Origin: Vitis vinifera
Taxonomy: Eukaryota > Streptophyta > Magnoliopsida > Vitales > Vitaceae
Direction: 5' to 3'
Length of the DNA: 64,000 bases
Assembly (NCBI RefSeq): GCF_030704535.1
Contig: NC_081812.1
Coordinates: forward strand, 16,403,001 to 16,467,000
Shown here: piece by piece, positions 36,151 to 47,674 of the stretch
Layout of the letters: every line of letters begins with the position of its first letter
How positions within the stretch are numbered: position 1 is the stretch's first letter
Made by a program: the position numbers and the translations under genes
The notes under the pieces: generated by a model
The model's database searches: none
Seen by the model: the letters and a program-made list of their open reading frames with translations, nothing else
What the model was told of the DNA's origin: nothing

Positions 36151-39100
36151 CTAAGGGCGGAGCAGGGGTGTTCCGTCTAGTGTTTGCAAGTGGCAAGCCC
36201 CTAAATCTCCAGCCTTAGATACAACATAGGACCCTTCCTAGTTTGCTTGGAGTTTTCCGACTTTTTTTTCCGTTGTGTTTTCAAAGACCCTTCTGAGGAC
36301 CAAGGTCCCAACTCTAAACGTGCGTGACTGAGCTTTTTTGTTGTAATGGGCAATGACTCTTTGTTGGTAGGATGTCATCTGGATGACCACATTTCCTTTT
36401 ACTTTGTTTGCCCAATCCAAGTGTCTTTCCAGTTCTCGAATTTCGTCTCTCTGACCTTAGACGGCCATCCGGGTTGTGGACATGTTTATCTCTGTTGGGA
36501 TAATTACATCCATCCCATAAGCGAGAGCAAATGGAGTAGTTTCTGTTAGTCGTCCGAGTGTCGTTTGATAGGCCACAGGACTCCGGGTAGTTCGTTCACC
36601 CACCTTCCTTTGGTTTTTTCAAGCATTTTCTTTAGCGTAGAGAGCAAGGTTTTGTTTGTTGCCTTTACTTGTCCATTGCTTTGAGGGTAACGTGGAATGG
36701 AGTACAAATTTTTTATCTTTAGCTCCAAACAAAAGGTTCTAAATGCAATGTTGTCAAATTGTGGTCTGTTATCAGCTACAATCACTTGTGGGATTCCGAA
36801 TCAACAGATGATGTTCTTTCAAACAAATTTGGAAACGTTTTTGTCCTTGATGTTGGCATAAGCTTATGAGTCCACCCATTTTCTAAAGTAGTCAGTAGCT
36901 ACAAACATAATTTTTTTTTTGTGCGATAGCGACGGGTAAGGGGCCAACTATGTCAATTCCCCATTGCGCGAATGGCCAAGGACTTGTGATTGGATTGAGG
37001 ACCTCAGATGGCATGTGAGGAATGGGTGTGTGTCTTTGGCACCGGTCACACCTCTTGACGTAGTCTTTAGCGTCTTATTTCATGGTAGGCCAATAGTATC
37101 CTTGTGAATGAGCACAATGGGCTAGGGTTTGTCCCCTTATGTGATTGCCACACATATTTTCATGTAGTTATGCCAATACATACTGAGCCTCCTCGTTGTT
37201 TAAGCACCTGAGGTACAGACTTCCAAAGGATCGCTTGTAGAGGTTGTCCCCGATCAGAATGAAGCGGGATGCTTGCACCCGGATCTTATGTGCTTGTTTT
37301 CTTTCTTGAGGTAGATCCTCCGTCCGGAGGTAGGTTTTGATCTCGTGCATCCAACCAACGCTTGTTTAACTAGTGTTGCAAATTGGTGTGACTACAATTG
37401 ATGTAGTTTTGAGGTGGATGGGCAGTAATACTGCTTCCTTTATAGGAAGTGTAACAGCTATTCTGGCCAAACATTGACTTGTACGATTTATGTGCGGGAG
37501 ATTCTCTTGATGACCCACTTGATTAATTTATCCAAGGTATTTCGTACCTTAGAAAGGTACTGAGCCATGCGTTCGTCCTTGGCTTCGTACTCCCCTTGAA
37601 TCTGTCTAACAACTAGTTAAGAATCACTGCATATTTCAAGCTTGGAAGCTGACAAAGCAAGAGCAAGATCTAATCCAAATAGAATGGCCTCATACTCGGC
37701 TTCGTTATTAAAGACCGGGAATCCAAGCCAGATGGCTTGTTACAGTTGTTTTCCGGTTGACGATTGTAAGAGGAGACCTATTCTAGAACCCATGACCTGG
37801 GAGACATAGTCAACGTGGAGAATCCACCATCCATTTTCACTAGGTCTTGCGAGTTGAGACGACTTCTGAGGGATCTCAACTATGAAATCAGCCATGACCT
37901 GCCCCTTTATGGCTAATCTGAATTGATATTTGATTCTGTACTCACTCAATTCTATGGCCCACTTCAGCATTCTTCCAGACAGGTCAGGTTTATGCATAAT
38001 ACTTCTGAGTGGTTGATTTGTGAGCACGATTACCTGATGGGTCTGAAAGTAAGGATGAAGCTTCTACGCAACACTCTTTAAGGTTAAAGCTGTCTGCTCC
38101 ATTTTGGAGTATCGTATTTCCGCGTCAACCATGGCCTTACTTACATAGTAGATGAGCCTTTGTTCTTTATCTTTCTCGTGGTGAAAGAGTATAGCATTGA
38201 CAATACAATAAGATATTGCTAGATACATATACAGTTCTTTGCCGGGCTGAGGGCTACTCAGAATGGGTAGTTGCGTAAGATAGCGTTTAATTTCTCATAT
38301 TGCTTGCTCACAGTCACTTGTCCGTCCGGTTGTGCTGACTCCTTTTAGTGTGAGGAAAAAAAGTCTTAGCTTGTCTGTGAAACGGGTTATAAAGCATCCT
38401 AATGCAGCTAGACGGCTTGTGAGACACTGCAACTCTTTTTTGGAACTTAGGGGAAATGTTGCCATGGCAGCTTTGATTTGGTCTGGATTGACTTCTATGC
38501 CCCTTTGAGTGACCATGAATCCCAAGAATTTGCCTGCGCTAACACCAGAAGCGCATTTGGCTGGAGTAAGCTTCATGTTGTATCATCTCATCAAGCGAAA
38601 GATTTCTTCTAAATGCTGGGCATACTCACTCCTGATTCTACTTTTCACCATAATGTCATCAATATACACCTCTACAATGCGTCCGATTAGAGGTTTGAAG
38701 ATCTTTGTCATCAGCTTTGGGTAAGTGGCTCCGGCGTTCTTGAGCCCAAACAACATGACTCTGTAGAAATAGAGTCCGTGTGGTGTTATGAAGGCGGTTT
38801 TTTTTTTTTTTCATTTGGTTGGTACATAGGAATTTGGTGGTACCCGAAAAAAGCATCTAGGAAGGAGAGCATTCCATGTCCGACGGTGGAATCTACTATC
38901 TGATTTATCTAGGGCAAGGAAAAACTATCTTTTGGGTAGACGTCATTCAAGTTAGTGTAGTCGACACAAACTCGTCATTTTCCTCATTTTTTTGGGACCA
39001 CAACCACGTTTGCCAATCAATCGGGATACTCAACTTCTTTGATAAATCCAACTGCCAACAACTTGTCTACTTCAACTTGAATTGTTGAAAGGATATACAT

Positions 39101-40345
39101 TAGAAGAAAGACCTTCTACGAAACATGAAATAAATTCAGACAATACTTCTAGCAATGTGAAGGCTGAAGAGAATGAGATGGCTAATGATAAAATTAATAA
39201 TAATTATGCGTTCAGTGTGTTTTTGGTTGAATTCTTAGTGAATAGAAAGTTGATTTCTCTTTCAAATGAATTGAGCTTTCATGAGCAGTATTCTGTTACT
39301 ATGAAGAATGGGAAGTATTATATACCAAGACAATTATACGCTATATGTAATTTCGATATTAGTCTCTTTCCGATCAAACTCAATCTACCAATGATATGTT
39401 AGCCTTTGGATTGGAAACCCATAAGAGATGATATAATACCTTCATCTTTATCCGATATGCGTGGCGGTTACTTAAGCATACCATTAGAGGATTTTTATCA
39501 ACAAAAACGCTATCCGGATGGAAACTTCGGATTTTCTAGTGGACAGGTCTTGAGGATGGCATAACATTAAGCCGATACGAGGCTATTGATGGGTGGATCC
39601 TGGGCATGTCAGAATGGGTCCATGCGAAGACATCTTTATTTTGATGAAGTACTCTTTCAAGAGCTTGAAACTCTTCCAGTTCTAGGAGGGAGCTGACATA
39701 GGTAAAGTGATTACTTTTCTCTGAGAGATGTATGAACTGTAGGGGGTCAACTGTTGGCAGATCTATCTCCGTTAGGCTTTGTAATTTCTATTGTTTCGTT
39801 GCACCTGTTGGTTCTGTGGGTGGTTCGTTATCGCTGGCGAACCCGGACTCGCATGCTACCTGATAACATTGGTGTGCTGCTAGTTGGCTTCCATAGAGGT
39901 TGATCTGTCCGTCTTCGATTAGGTAACTCACCATTTGGTGATATATAGAGGGAATGGACTTCATGCCATGTAGCCATGTGCGCTCCATGATGGCATTGAA
40001 CGGGGACAAGTCTTCTATCACCAAAAATTGTATGTTCAGGATAACTGGCTTGGCTTGGACAGGCAGCATGATATCACCCAGAAAGGTGGTAAAAGCTCCA
40101 TTGAATCCTGACAGTATTCGCCCGAGATTTTCTAGAGCTGATGGTGGGAACTCCATCTGTTTAAATGCAGACATCTGTAACAGGTCAATTGAACTACTTG
40201 GATCAACAAAAATTTGTCTTACATCAAAATTGCTAATCCCTAATGTTAGGATGAGGGCGTCTTGATGTGGCTGTAACACTCGGTTGAGGTCTACTGGGGG
40301 AAATGTGATTACCCCATTTATTGGGTGTATGCCCCCATCAGCCAA
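36151..40345 (-). pseudogene. Broken Gypsy pol: protease, RT, RNase H, integrase
   Basis: On the minus strand, 40345-39788 encodes an aspartic-protease-like segment with VDPSSSIDLL in place of the usual VD-G-SSAD, so the catalytic Gly is altered. 39780-39510 encodes the linker ending in KIRSFHP, and RT resumes at 39085 (TIQVEVDKLLAVGF). The RT active site YIDD is at about 38655-38670. A thumb region (38576-38295) and RNase H follow. An integrase piece (36785-36546, ADNRPQFDN, YPQSNGQ) and a C-terminal segment ending in TAG at 36151 complete it. Numerous stops are present and a foreign segment splits the RT at 39086-39509. Confidence 0.85.
39086..39509 (+). pseudogene. Single-subunit (T7-like) RNA polymerase fragment inserted in Gypsy RT
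   Basis: These 424 bp interrupt the minus-strand RT frame between HPD and TIQVEVDKLL, two segments normally a few residues apart. On the plus strand they carry about 142 codons open except one TAG near 39400. The translation has NYAFSVFLVEFLVNRKL, PRQLYAICNFD, KLNLPMIC, PLDWKP and LSDMRGGYLS. I recognise these as resembling phage-type RNA polymerases of plant mitochondrial linear plasmids more than nuclear RPOT proteins. It would then be a mitochondrial-plasmid-derived fragment captured in nuclear DNA. Family recognition is from memory, so moderate confidence. Confidence 0.55.
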
Positions 40346-40379
40346 TCCGGGTTGGATGGAATTAACCTGTTCTGGTACG

Positions 40380-42012
40380 GAGGCGGCTCAAAGTAACTTT
40401 TGCCTCTTCCGTTTAGCGTTGTATTTATCATCAATGGGTCCTCCATGAATATAATTGATTATGACTCTAGGAGCCGTTGAAGTTATATGGGCCGTGGTGA
40501 CCAGATTCCGGGCTACTTTCCCACGTTTTTCTTTTGAGCGAACGTACTATTTCAGATGTCCAGCTCTTATTAATTTTTCCACCAAGTAATGGAGACTTCT
40601 ACATTGTTTCGTGGTGTGGCCATGTTTTTTGTGATAAATATACTTTCTGCTCCGATCCCTTTTAGTTGGATCCGTCTTTATTGGTTATGGCCATTTGAAA
40701 TCAGATAGCTCACGGATCATGGGGAGAAGTTTCTCGTATTAAATGTTAAGGGGGGTGAGGTTGGTTTGGTATGACTGCTGCCGTTCGCCTTGCCCTCTAC
40801 TCAATTGCCTTCGTTGGCTCGTGGTTTTAGAGCTCCTAGTTGAGTCATTTTTGGTAGGTCAACTGGTGACCATGACCTATTGAGTAGCTGCGCAACCGTC
40901 ATCCTTGAGCATAGAGTATTTATTTGCTCATTTGAACAAATCATCCATAGTCGTTGGAGGCTTCTTGGCGAGAGATTTAAAGAAGGGTGTACCTGAGTAG
41001 ATACTCTTTTTAAAGATTTGTAAGACGACGTCCATGCTGTAAGATTGCACTTGGAGTACAACTTGCCCGAACTGCTTCACAAATTCCCTCAGCGATTCAT
41101 TTTCCTACATTTTTATGTTTTGCAAGGTAATGATGTTTTGCTTATGCTGTTTTGAGCATAAATATTGTCCCACAAAAGCCTCCGATAGATCCTGAAAGTT
41201 ATTCACATAATTCATCGGGAGGCGGTGGAACCACGAAAGAGCCTAGCCTTGGAGGCTGGCTAGAAAGACCTTGCATAGTAGTGTGTCATTCCCTACGTTA
41301 AGGGTCATGAGTTACCTGTAGTGCATGATATGGTCAATTGGATCGTTGGTTCCATCATATGTAGAGAATTTTGGAACCATGAACCCTCTTGAGGGCTTGT
41401 AGTTGATGATGTAAGGGTTGAAAGGTGTGGAGAGCATGTCATCTAGTCGCCTACTAACAGAGCCGGGAGGACCCCTACTTACCAGATCCCCCACTGGTTG
41501 TTGTACTAGCGGATAAGGGAGCCAATCAGTTACGATTGGTGCGGTTGGGAAACCGTCGCTATATGCGATTTCCCCCCCATGCCAGGCATCTGAGGCCCTA
41601 ACTTTGCGCGCATTGCATCCGATAGCTGGGACTTCCTATTGCGTCTCATTTTTGCTAAGACGCGAGTGGAGTCAAAACTCTCATCTTGCTGCGCGTGGCA
41701 GGCTGGTGAGGACCTTTGCTTAGATTGCATTTCTTGTTCATTATAGGGGAGCTCTGCATTCCTAGGATACATTGCTTCCTTGTTCTGTCTAGAGTTCGCG
41801 CGCTAACTTCTAGGTTGTCGACTACGAGGAGGACCCAATGAGGACACCTGAATACGCACCACTTCGTTCTCCTCCCCGAGTCTCCTTGTTTTGAGGAGTA
41901 GGGCTTGCATCTGTCTATCACTCTCGCTCTGACATCTTTCCATACTCTGGCACCAGTTGAAGTAGTCTTTGCTACCTATGGCCGACGATCGACTTCTAGA
42001 AGGTGTTGACAT
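40380..42012 (-). pseudogene. Broken Gypsy gag
   Basis: The minus strand starts near 42012 (MSTPSRSRSSAIGSKDYF) right after the PBS. 41494-41061 encodes a retrotransposon-gag domain (KFSTYDGTNDPIDHIMHYR, then ALSWFHRLP and SLREFVKQFGQ) with stops in between. A third piece lies at 41061-40801. It is broken by several stops and shifts. Confidence 0.8.
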
Positions 42013-42023
42013 TTGTATTTCGT

Positions 42024-42040
42024 TCCCATAGACGGCGCCA
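42024..42040 (-). other. Gypsy primer-binding site
   Basis: Directly inside the right LTR the minus strand reads TTGGCGCCGTCTATGGG, the usual plant Ty3/Gypsy PBS form. Confidence 0.75.
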
Positions 42041-42041
42041 A

Positions 42042-42209
42042 TGTTGATACCAGGTCAACTGAGGATGGATTCCTCCATCTGAAGTGGCAATGAAAGCTCT
42101 CGTTCAGATGCTGGAATCTGGACTTCTTGCTTCCCTGCACAAGATGTCCAAACGGATCGTCCGGGCACACCCTCGCCCAAGTTAGATGCTAAGAAGAATG
42201 GAAACCCTT

Positions 42210-42246
<37 letters not shown>

Positions 42247-42749
42247 ATAAAACTCACAATGTTCTCCCCTTATGTTCTATTACAGTAGGGTTTTTATAGT
42301 GTTCAAAGGTGGAGAGGGGCTCAGTAGTGCTGAGCTGACCATTGTAATGATGATTGCGTAGTAGTGATAGGGCAATCATCATATTTGCAAGACGACTGGG
42401 GGTGGTGTCAGACGACGCGTCATGACATAACTTGCCATGCTTTCAATTTTGCTGGTGACCTGAGACTTGACGTGCCTATCTACTGAAGTAGACATGAGGA
42501 TGAGAAGGGTCTCATCAGTCAATTTGGTGTCAACTAACCAGGGTCTTGCATATTAGAGAAGATTTGAGGCTATTAGGGGGATGCGGGCTGTTCAGTGGCG
42601 CAAATGGTCCTAAAAGAATGTTCCATTGGGTGCTTTAAAGGTTGTCCGAGTAGTGATAAAGAACTGTCATGTGGCCTAGCTGGGATAATGCCACGTGGAC
42701 AGATGTATGGATGTACTCGTGAGTGGACACGTGGGATAAGGCCCCCACA
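42042..42749 (-). repeat. Gypsy LTR (element 5' LTR)
   Basis: 708 bp, plus-strand start tgttgatacc, end cccccaca. The GA tract (42214-42244) is about half as long as in the left LTR. Confidence 0.9.
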
Positions 42750-43374
42750 TTATCAATATTGTCCCTCGAATAATGACCAAATTCTTGGCATTGAAATGTG
42801 AAAAACGAAGTAGGAATGAGTGAAGTATTAAAAAGAAGGTGACTTAGCTTCATTGCCAACAAGTCTTTAGAGGAACTTCGCCTATAACTTACATCAGATG
42901 AGAAGGAGCCATGACTTCGTGAGTAGCTTTCATCATATAAGAAGAGTTCTTGACGTATAATTAGGTATGCCTAGGGCCGGCATCATTGCTTACCAGTCTT
43001 TCACGGGTCAGCGTATGTAGCTATCTTACATAAAATAAAGATACATCACGATTTCATGTGTCAGGGTGACGGTCCAGTTGTCTCATTCCCATTCCCACAA
43101 CGTCACGTATACGGTGGAGCCAAATTTGACAAAGGGCACCTTCAGATGAGACCCTTTCCCATCTTAAATTGGTTAAATATAATTCATCTCCATTAAAAAA
43201 TCTTGGGACATCCTTTGATTGACAGTTCCATGTTTGAAAAGCTGATCAAGATATTGGATACTTGATTGGTATAATAATGCCTTCCTCCTTAATTTCCTAC
43301 GTGAAGCAGCGGATATAAAACCAACATTTTCTTAACCAACCACAGATACATTTCTAAACCAAACTTGGAAAGAC
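42750..43374. promoter_or_regulatory. Upstream region of receptor-kinase copy 1
   Basis: The sequence after the Gypsy TSD continues the duplicated segment. 42755-43374 aligns with 49031-49701 with a few indels. The largest is about 60 bp present at about 49340-49400 and absent here near 43060. It should hold the promoter of the kinase gene. Confidence 0.6.
43314..43320 (+). promoter_or_regulatory. TATA box of receptor-kinase copy 1
   Basis: TATAAAA lies 55-60 bp upstream of the ATG at 43375. Equivalent boxes lie at 49641-49647 and 59118-59124 upstream of the two paralogs. Confidence 0.65.
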
Positions 43375-45786
43375 ATGGGAAACCTATTTTCCTCCTTTCT
43401 TCTCATCCTTCTTATCTCTTTCTTCTTCTCTTTTACAACTTCCAAAACCCAGAACTTTTTGCAAAGAGGCTCCTCTCTCTCTGTCGAAGATGATTCGGAC
43501 GACTACATCACCTCCCCAGACAAATCATTCACTTGTGGTTTCTATGGGATGGGGGAAAATGCTTACTGGTTTTCAATATGGTTCACAAATTCAAAGGAAA
43601 GAACTGTTGTTTGGATGGCCAATCGAAATAGACCTGTCAATGGCCGGGGCTCCAGAATTTCGCTGCAGAGAGATGGCACCATGATGCTAAGGGATGCTGA
43701 TGGCTCAACTGTTTGGGAGACTAACACTACCTCTACTGATGTTGATCGAGCAGAGCTTTTGGACACTGGAAACCTTGTTCTCAAGGACCCACGAGGTAAA
43801 ATTCTGTGGCAAAGCTTTGGTTTTCCAACTGATACTCTTCTGCCAAACCAAATCTTTACCACGAGCACAAAGCTGATCTCTATACTCAGAAGAGGGGATT
43901 TTTCTTCTGGTTACTTTAACTTCCTTTTTGACAATGACAATGTCTTGAGAATGATGTATGATGGGCCTGAGATTTCCAGATTGTATTGGCCTAATCCTGA
44001 TTGGGATGTTTTCGGAAATGGAAGAACAAACTTTAACAGTAGTAGAACTGCTGTTTTGGATGAAATGGGGAGGTTTCTTTCGAGTGATAAAATGTCTTTC
44101 AACGCTTCTGACATGGGTTTTGGAGTCAAAAGGAGGCTGACAATGGACTACGATGGAAACCTGAGGCTCTATAGTTTAAACCATTCCACGGGATTATGGG
44201 TGATCTCATGGAAAGCTCTTAGCGAACAGTGTAAAGTACACGGGTTATGTGGTAGAAATGGGATTTGTATTTATACACCAGAACCCAAGTGTTCATGTCC
44301 TCCGGGCTATGAAGTAAGTGACCCAAGTGACTGGAGCAAAGGTTGCAAGTCTAAGTTCAACCAAAGCTGTTCCCAAACACAGCAGGTAAAATTTTTGGAG
44401 CTTCCCCAGACCGATTACTATGGGTTTGATCTCAATTACAGCCAATCTGTTTCAATGGAAGCTTGCAGGAAAATCTGCTTGGACGATTGCCTTTGCCAAG
44501 GATTCGCCTACAGGCTAACAGGAGAAGGGAACTGTTACGCAAAAAGTACCCTTTTCAATGGCTACAAGTCCTCCAACTTCCCTGGGAGTTTATATTTAAA
44601 ACTGCCTGTGGATATCGAAACGTCAGCACCCACTGTCCTCAATGGTTCTGATCTCATATGCGAGTCCAAGGAGGTTGAGGTTGTGCACAGTTCTTCTGTA
44701 TATGACACTGCCAGTAAAAAGATGAGATGGGTTTATCTCTACTCATTTGCTTCTGCCATTGGTGCCATAGAAGTTCTCTTTATTGTGTCAGGTTGGTGGT
44801 TTCTTTTCAAGGTACATAATGTGCCATCTTCAGCTGAAGATGGATATGGTTCGATATCAAGCCCGTTCAGGAGATTTAGCTACACCGAACTCAAGAAGGC
44901 AACCAACAATTTCAAAGTGGAGCTTGGAAGAGGAGGCTTTGGGGCTGTTTATAAGGGTGTTTTGGAGGATGAAAGGGCAGTAGCAGTGAAGAAATTGGGA
45001 GATGCCACTCAAGGGGAAGGGGAGTTTTGGGCTGAAGTAAGCACAATCGGAAAAATCTATCACATGAACCTAGTCAGAATGTGGGGATTCTGTTCAGAGG
45101 GTAGACACAGACTTGTAGTCTACGAGCATGTAGAAAATCTGTCACTGGATAAGCATCTCTTCAGCACGAGTTGTCTGGGATGGAAAGAGAGGTTTAACGT
45201 TGCAGTGGGGACAGCGAGGGGTTTAGCCTACCTTCACCATGAGTGTCTAGAATGGGTTATCCACTGTGACGTGAAGCCTGAAAATATACTTCTAGACAAC
45301 GGGTTTGAACCAAAGATTGCAGATTTTGGGCTAGCCAAGCTGTCTCAGAGAGGTGGCCCCGGTTCAGGAGAATTCTCTCGGATTCGGGGGACTAAAGGGT
45401 ACATGGCTCCAGAGTGGGCTATGAATCTTCCAATTACGGCAAAAGTTGATGTTTATAGCTATGGAGTTGTGGTTTTAGAGATGGTGAGGGGAATTCGGCT
45501 TTCGAAATGGGTGGGTGAGGATGGCGAGGAGCAGGAAGCTGAGCTGACGAGGTTTGTCAGGGCAGTGAAAAGGAAAATTCAATATGGAGAAGACAATTGG
45601 GTAGAGGATACAGTGGACCCAAGATTGAAGGGGAAGTTTAGTAGGCAGCAGGCAACAATGTTGGTCGAAATAGGTATTTCTTGTGTGGAGGAAGATAGAA
45701 GTAAAAGACCAACAATGGCCACCGTAGTCCAAGTTCTACTGGAATGCGAAGGTGAAGCCCAAGTCCAAACCTTGGACTTGGAGTAA
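43375..45786 (+). CDS. G-type lectin S-receptor-like kinase, ZmPK1 type (intact)
   Basis: Intronless 803-aa ORF. Order: signal peptide (1-23), bulb-type lectin domain (about 35-160), S-locus-type segment, EGF-like Cys cluster (286-324), PAN-like domain (about 340-410), one TM helix (452-479), kinase (about 515-795). Key kinase residues are intact: Gly loop GRGGFG (518-523), K539, E554, catalytic loop HCDVKPEN with D632, DFG 650-652, APE 678-680. The residue before the catalytic Asp is Cys, so it is a non-RD kinase, a group often linked to immune signalling. The family is plasma-membrane receptor kinases with a ligand-binding ectodomain; the ligand is unknown. Copies 2 and 3 of the array are broken, so this is the only one able to make the full receptor. 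Confidence 0.93.
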   Translation: MGNLFSSFLLILLISFFFSFTTSKTQNFLQRGSSLSVEDDSDDYITSPDKSFTCGFYGMGENAYWFSIWFTNSKERTVVWMANRNRPVNGRGSRISLQRDGTMMLRDADGSTVWETNTTSTDVDRAELLDTGNLVLKDPRGKILWQSFGFPTDTLLPNQIFTTSTKLISILRRGDFSSGYFNFLFDNDNVLRMMYDGPEISRLYWPNPDWDVFGNGRTNFNSSRTAVLDEMGRFLSSDKMSFNASDMGFGVKRRLTMDYDGNLRLYSLNHSTGLWVISWKALSEQCKVHGLCGRNGICIYTPEPKCSCPPGYEVSDPSDWSKGCKSKFNQSCSQTQQVKFLELPQTDYYGFDLNYSQSVSMEACRKICLDDCLCQGFAYRLTGEGNCYAKSTLFNGYKSSNFPGSLYLKLPVDIETSAPTVLNGSDLICESKEVEVVHSSSVYDTASKKMRWVYLYSFASAIGAIEVLFIVSGWWFLFKVHNVPSSAEDGYGSISSPFRRFSYTELKKATNNFKVELGRGGFGAVYKGVLEDERAVAVKKLGDATQGEGEFWAEVSTIGKIYHMNLVRMWGFCSEGRHRLVVYEHVENLSLDKHLFSTSCLGWKERFNVAVGTARGLAYLHHECLEWVIHCDVKPENILLDNGFEPKIADFGLAKLSQRGGPGSGEFSRIRGTKGYMAPEWAMNLPITAKVDVYSYGVVVLEMVRGIRLSKWVGEDGEEQEAELTRFVRAVKRKIQYGEDNWVEDTVDPRLKGKFSRQQATMLVEIGISCVEEDRSKRPTMATVVQVLLECEGEAQVQTLDLE

Positions 45787-46592
45787 ATGTCTTTTTTTAT
45801 TTATTTACTGAATAAGTTATGGGGTCTGTATCTCCTGAACAAATTACATAGTTGTCATTGGTTTTTCTTGTTTTCTTTTTGTATGGGGTCTGTAGCCACT
45901 TCTTTGGCACTACATCAATTTGGAATCTTACAAGTTCATGGTCCTGGGTAGCATAAAATATTCACCTTCCATATAATAATAGAAATACGCTGAATGCAGA
46001 TAATACCATTCTTTAAAAATTAAAAATCCATGCGAGTGTGTCCAAATTTGGCAAGTGGGGTGGCGACTAGGTGGGTCACAACGGTCATTATATTCCAAAC
46101 CCCAATTAGTTATTCTCATGCTCGCCCACCAGTTCTTGTTTTTCTCTCTCTCTCTTTTTTTTTTTCTTTTTTTTTTTTAAATCTTAATTATATTTAAAAT
46201 AAATATAATTTGTATGTAAATAAATAGTATAACTTTTTATGATTTATTTTTATAAGATATATTTTCATTTTATATTTGTTAAAAACTAAAAAATATTTTT
46301 TATTTAATTATATATATATAAATTGGATGAGACAATACAATATCTCAACTACCCCCATCAAAATAAGAAAATTCAAATCTATCACTAATTTTATATGTCT
46401 TATCCGAAACTCATCTAATGTCACCTAAAGTACGTGTATCCGCGAAAACATGCTTCAGGTCCATTCCTAATTGAGACATCTTTTTTGACGGTCTGTTCAC
46501 CTCAAAGCTCAATGTCTGACAACCAAGTGACCAACCAAGCACGTCTTCTCGAAGAAAGGACCAAGCATTTTCTGAGAACAGCTTAAGACGGT
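45787..46592. other. 3' UTR and AT-rich downstream region of copy 1
   Basis: 45787 to about 46010 aligns with the region after copy 2 (52108-52330) and more loosely with that after copy 3. Afterwards the sequence diverges into AT-rich spacer. No gene is seen. Confidence 0.45.
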
Positions 46593-47674
46593 GAGTTTAA
46601 GACCAAAATAATCTATTTATAAAAAAAAATTGACAAGAATAGTACCCATCTCAAAATATTTGTCAAAGTAATCTTTTGTATCCACGTAAGCATATACATA
46701 AATTTTTTTTTTAAGTGTAAAAAATCACCGTTGGTAACTCTGGTTTTAAAAGTTTCAAAAATATCATTAAAACCATAGTTTGTGACTTTGGTTTTACAAT
46801 TTCCTTAAAACCATAGTTACTAACTGTGGTTTCAAAATTATTTTTAATCCACCCCCGTTTGAATGGTACTGTGATTTTAATATTAATTTTAAAATATTCT
46901 TTATCATAATAACCATAAAACCATAGTTAGTTTCACACTTTACCAAAATTTCTTAACGATGTACCAAATTTCCTTAAAATTCGTTTCGGAGTGGAGAAAT
47001 CTTTTTACAATTTTCCATTATCAGTTTAAAACTATTTTTTTTTTTATAAATTATCCTTAATAAATTTTTTCTTTATGACTGTTTTAAAATTATATATATA
47101 TATATTATCTTTATTTTTTTTTTCATATTTTCCTTGAAATTTTGAGAAAATAATTTCGCTTACATGCATTTCCATAAAAATTTATATATTTATGGTAAAT
47201 AAAATATTTATTTGTTTTATGAATTTTATCACATATGAATTAAAGAAAATTATTTTTAAATTTTAAAGTAATTAAACAAATTGTTTATATTATTTAAAAT
47301 TTTATATTTTCATATAAAAAATAATGTCAATGATTATGATTTTAGGTTATTCCTTACTAATTGTGGTTTAATGGTTATTATGATAAAAAATATTTTACCA
47401 TTAAAATGGAGGTGGATTAAAAATAATTTTGAAACCACAGTTAGTAACTGTGGTTCTAAGGAAAATTGTAAAACCATAGTCACAAATTGTGGTTTTAAGC
47501 ATATTTTTGAAACTTTTAAAACCACAGTTACCAACAGTGGTTTTTTACACTTAAAAAAAAAATTCATGTGGATGCTTACGTGCATACAAAAGATTACTTT
47601 GACAAATATTTTGAAATGGGTACAATTCTTACCATTTTTTTTTTTTACAAAAGGATTATTTTGGTCTTAAACTC
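46593..47674. mobile_element. Fold-back element with long inverted repeats
   Basis: The arm at about 46593-46937 is the inverted copy of about 47348-47674. Both begin/end with gagtttaagaccaaaataat. Inside each arm are smaller near-palindromes built on aaccatagtta/taactgtggtt. No transposase is encoded, and the ORFs in the element are inverted-repeat artefacts. The TSD is not clear. This is consistent with a fold-back or MULE-type non-autonomous DNA element. Confidence 0.75.

Larger units (their letters stand above)
31940..42749 (-). mobile_element. Decayed 10.8-kb Ty3/Gypsy retrotransposon with antisense gene
   Basis: LTRs at 31940-32700 and 42042-42749 are similar (TGTTGATAC... to ...CCTACA/CCCACA). 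TSDs are ttacc (31935-31939) and ttatc (42750-42754). The element runs on the minus strand: PBS next to the right LTR, then gag, protease, RT, RNase H and integrase, ending at about 36151, with a purine-rich PPT beside the left LTR. A 3.4-kb region between integrase and the left LTR encodes a plus-strand (antisense) protein, a layout described for Tat-type plant Gypsy elements. Many stops and shifts make it non-autonomous. The size resembles known grape Gypsy elements, but identity with a named one was not checked. Confidence 0.9.

Noticed and set aside
47281..47670. 129-codon ORF with repeated TNCG words
   Set aside because: It is read through the inverted-repeat arm of the fold-back element, a repeat artefact.
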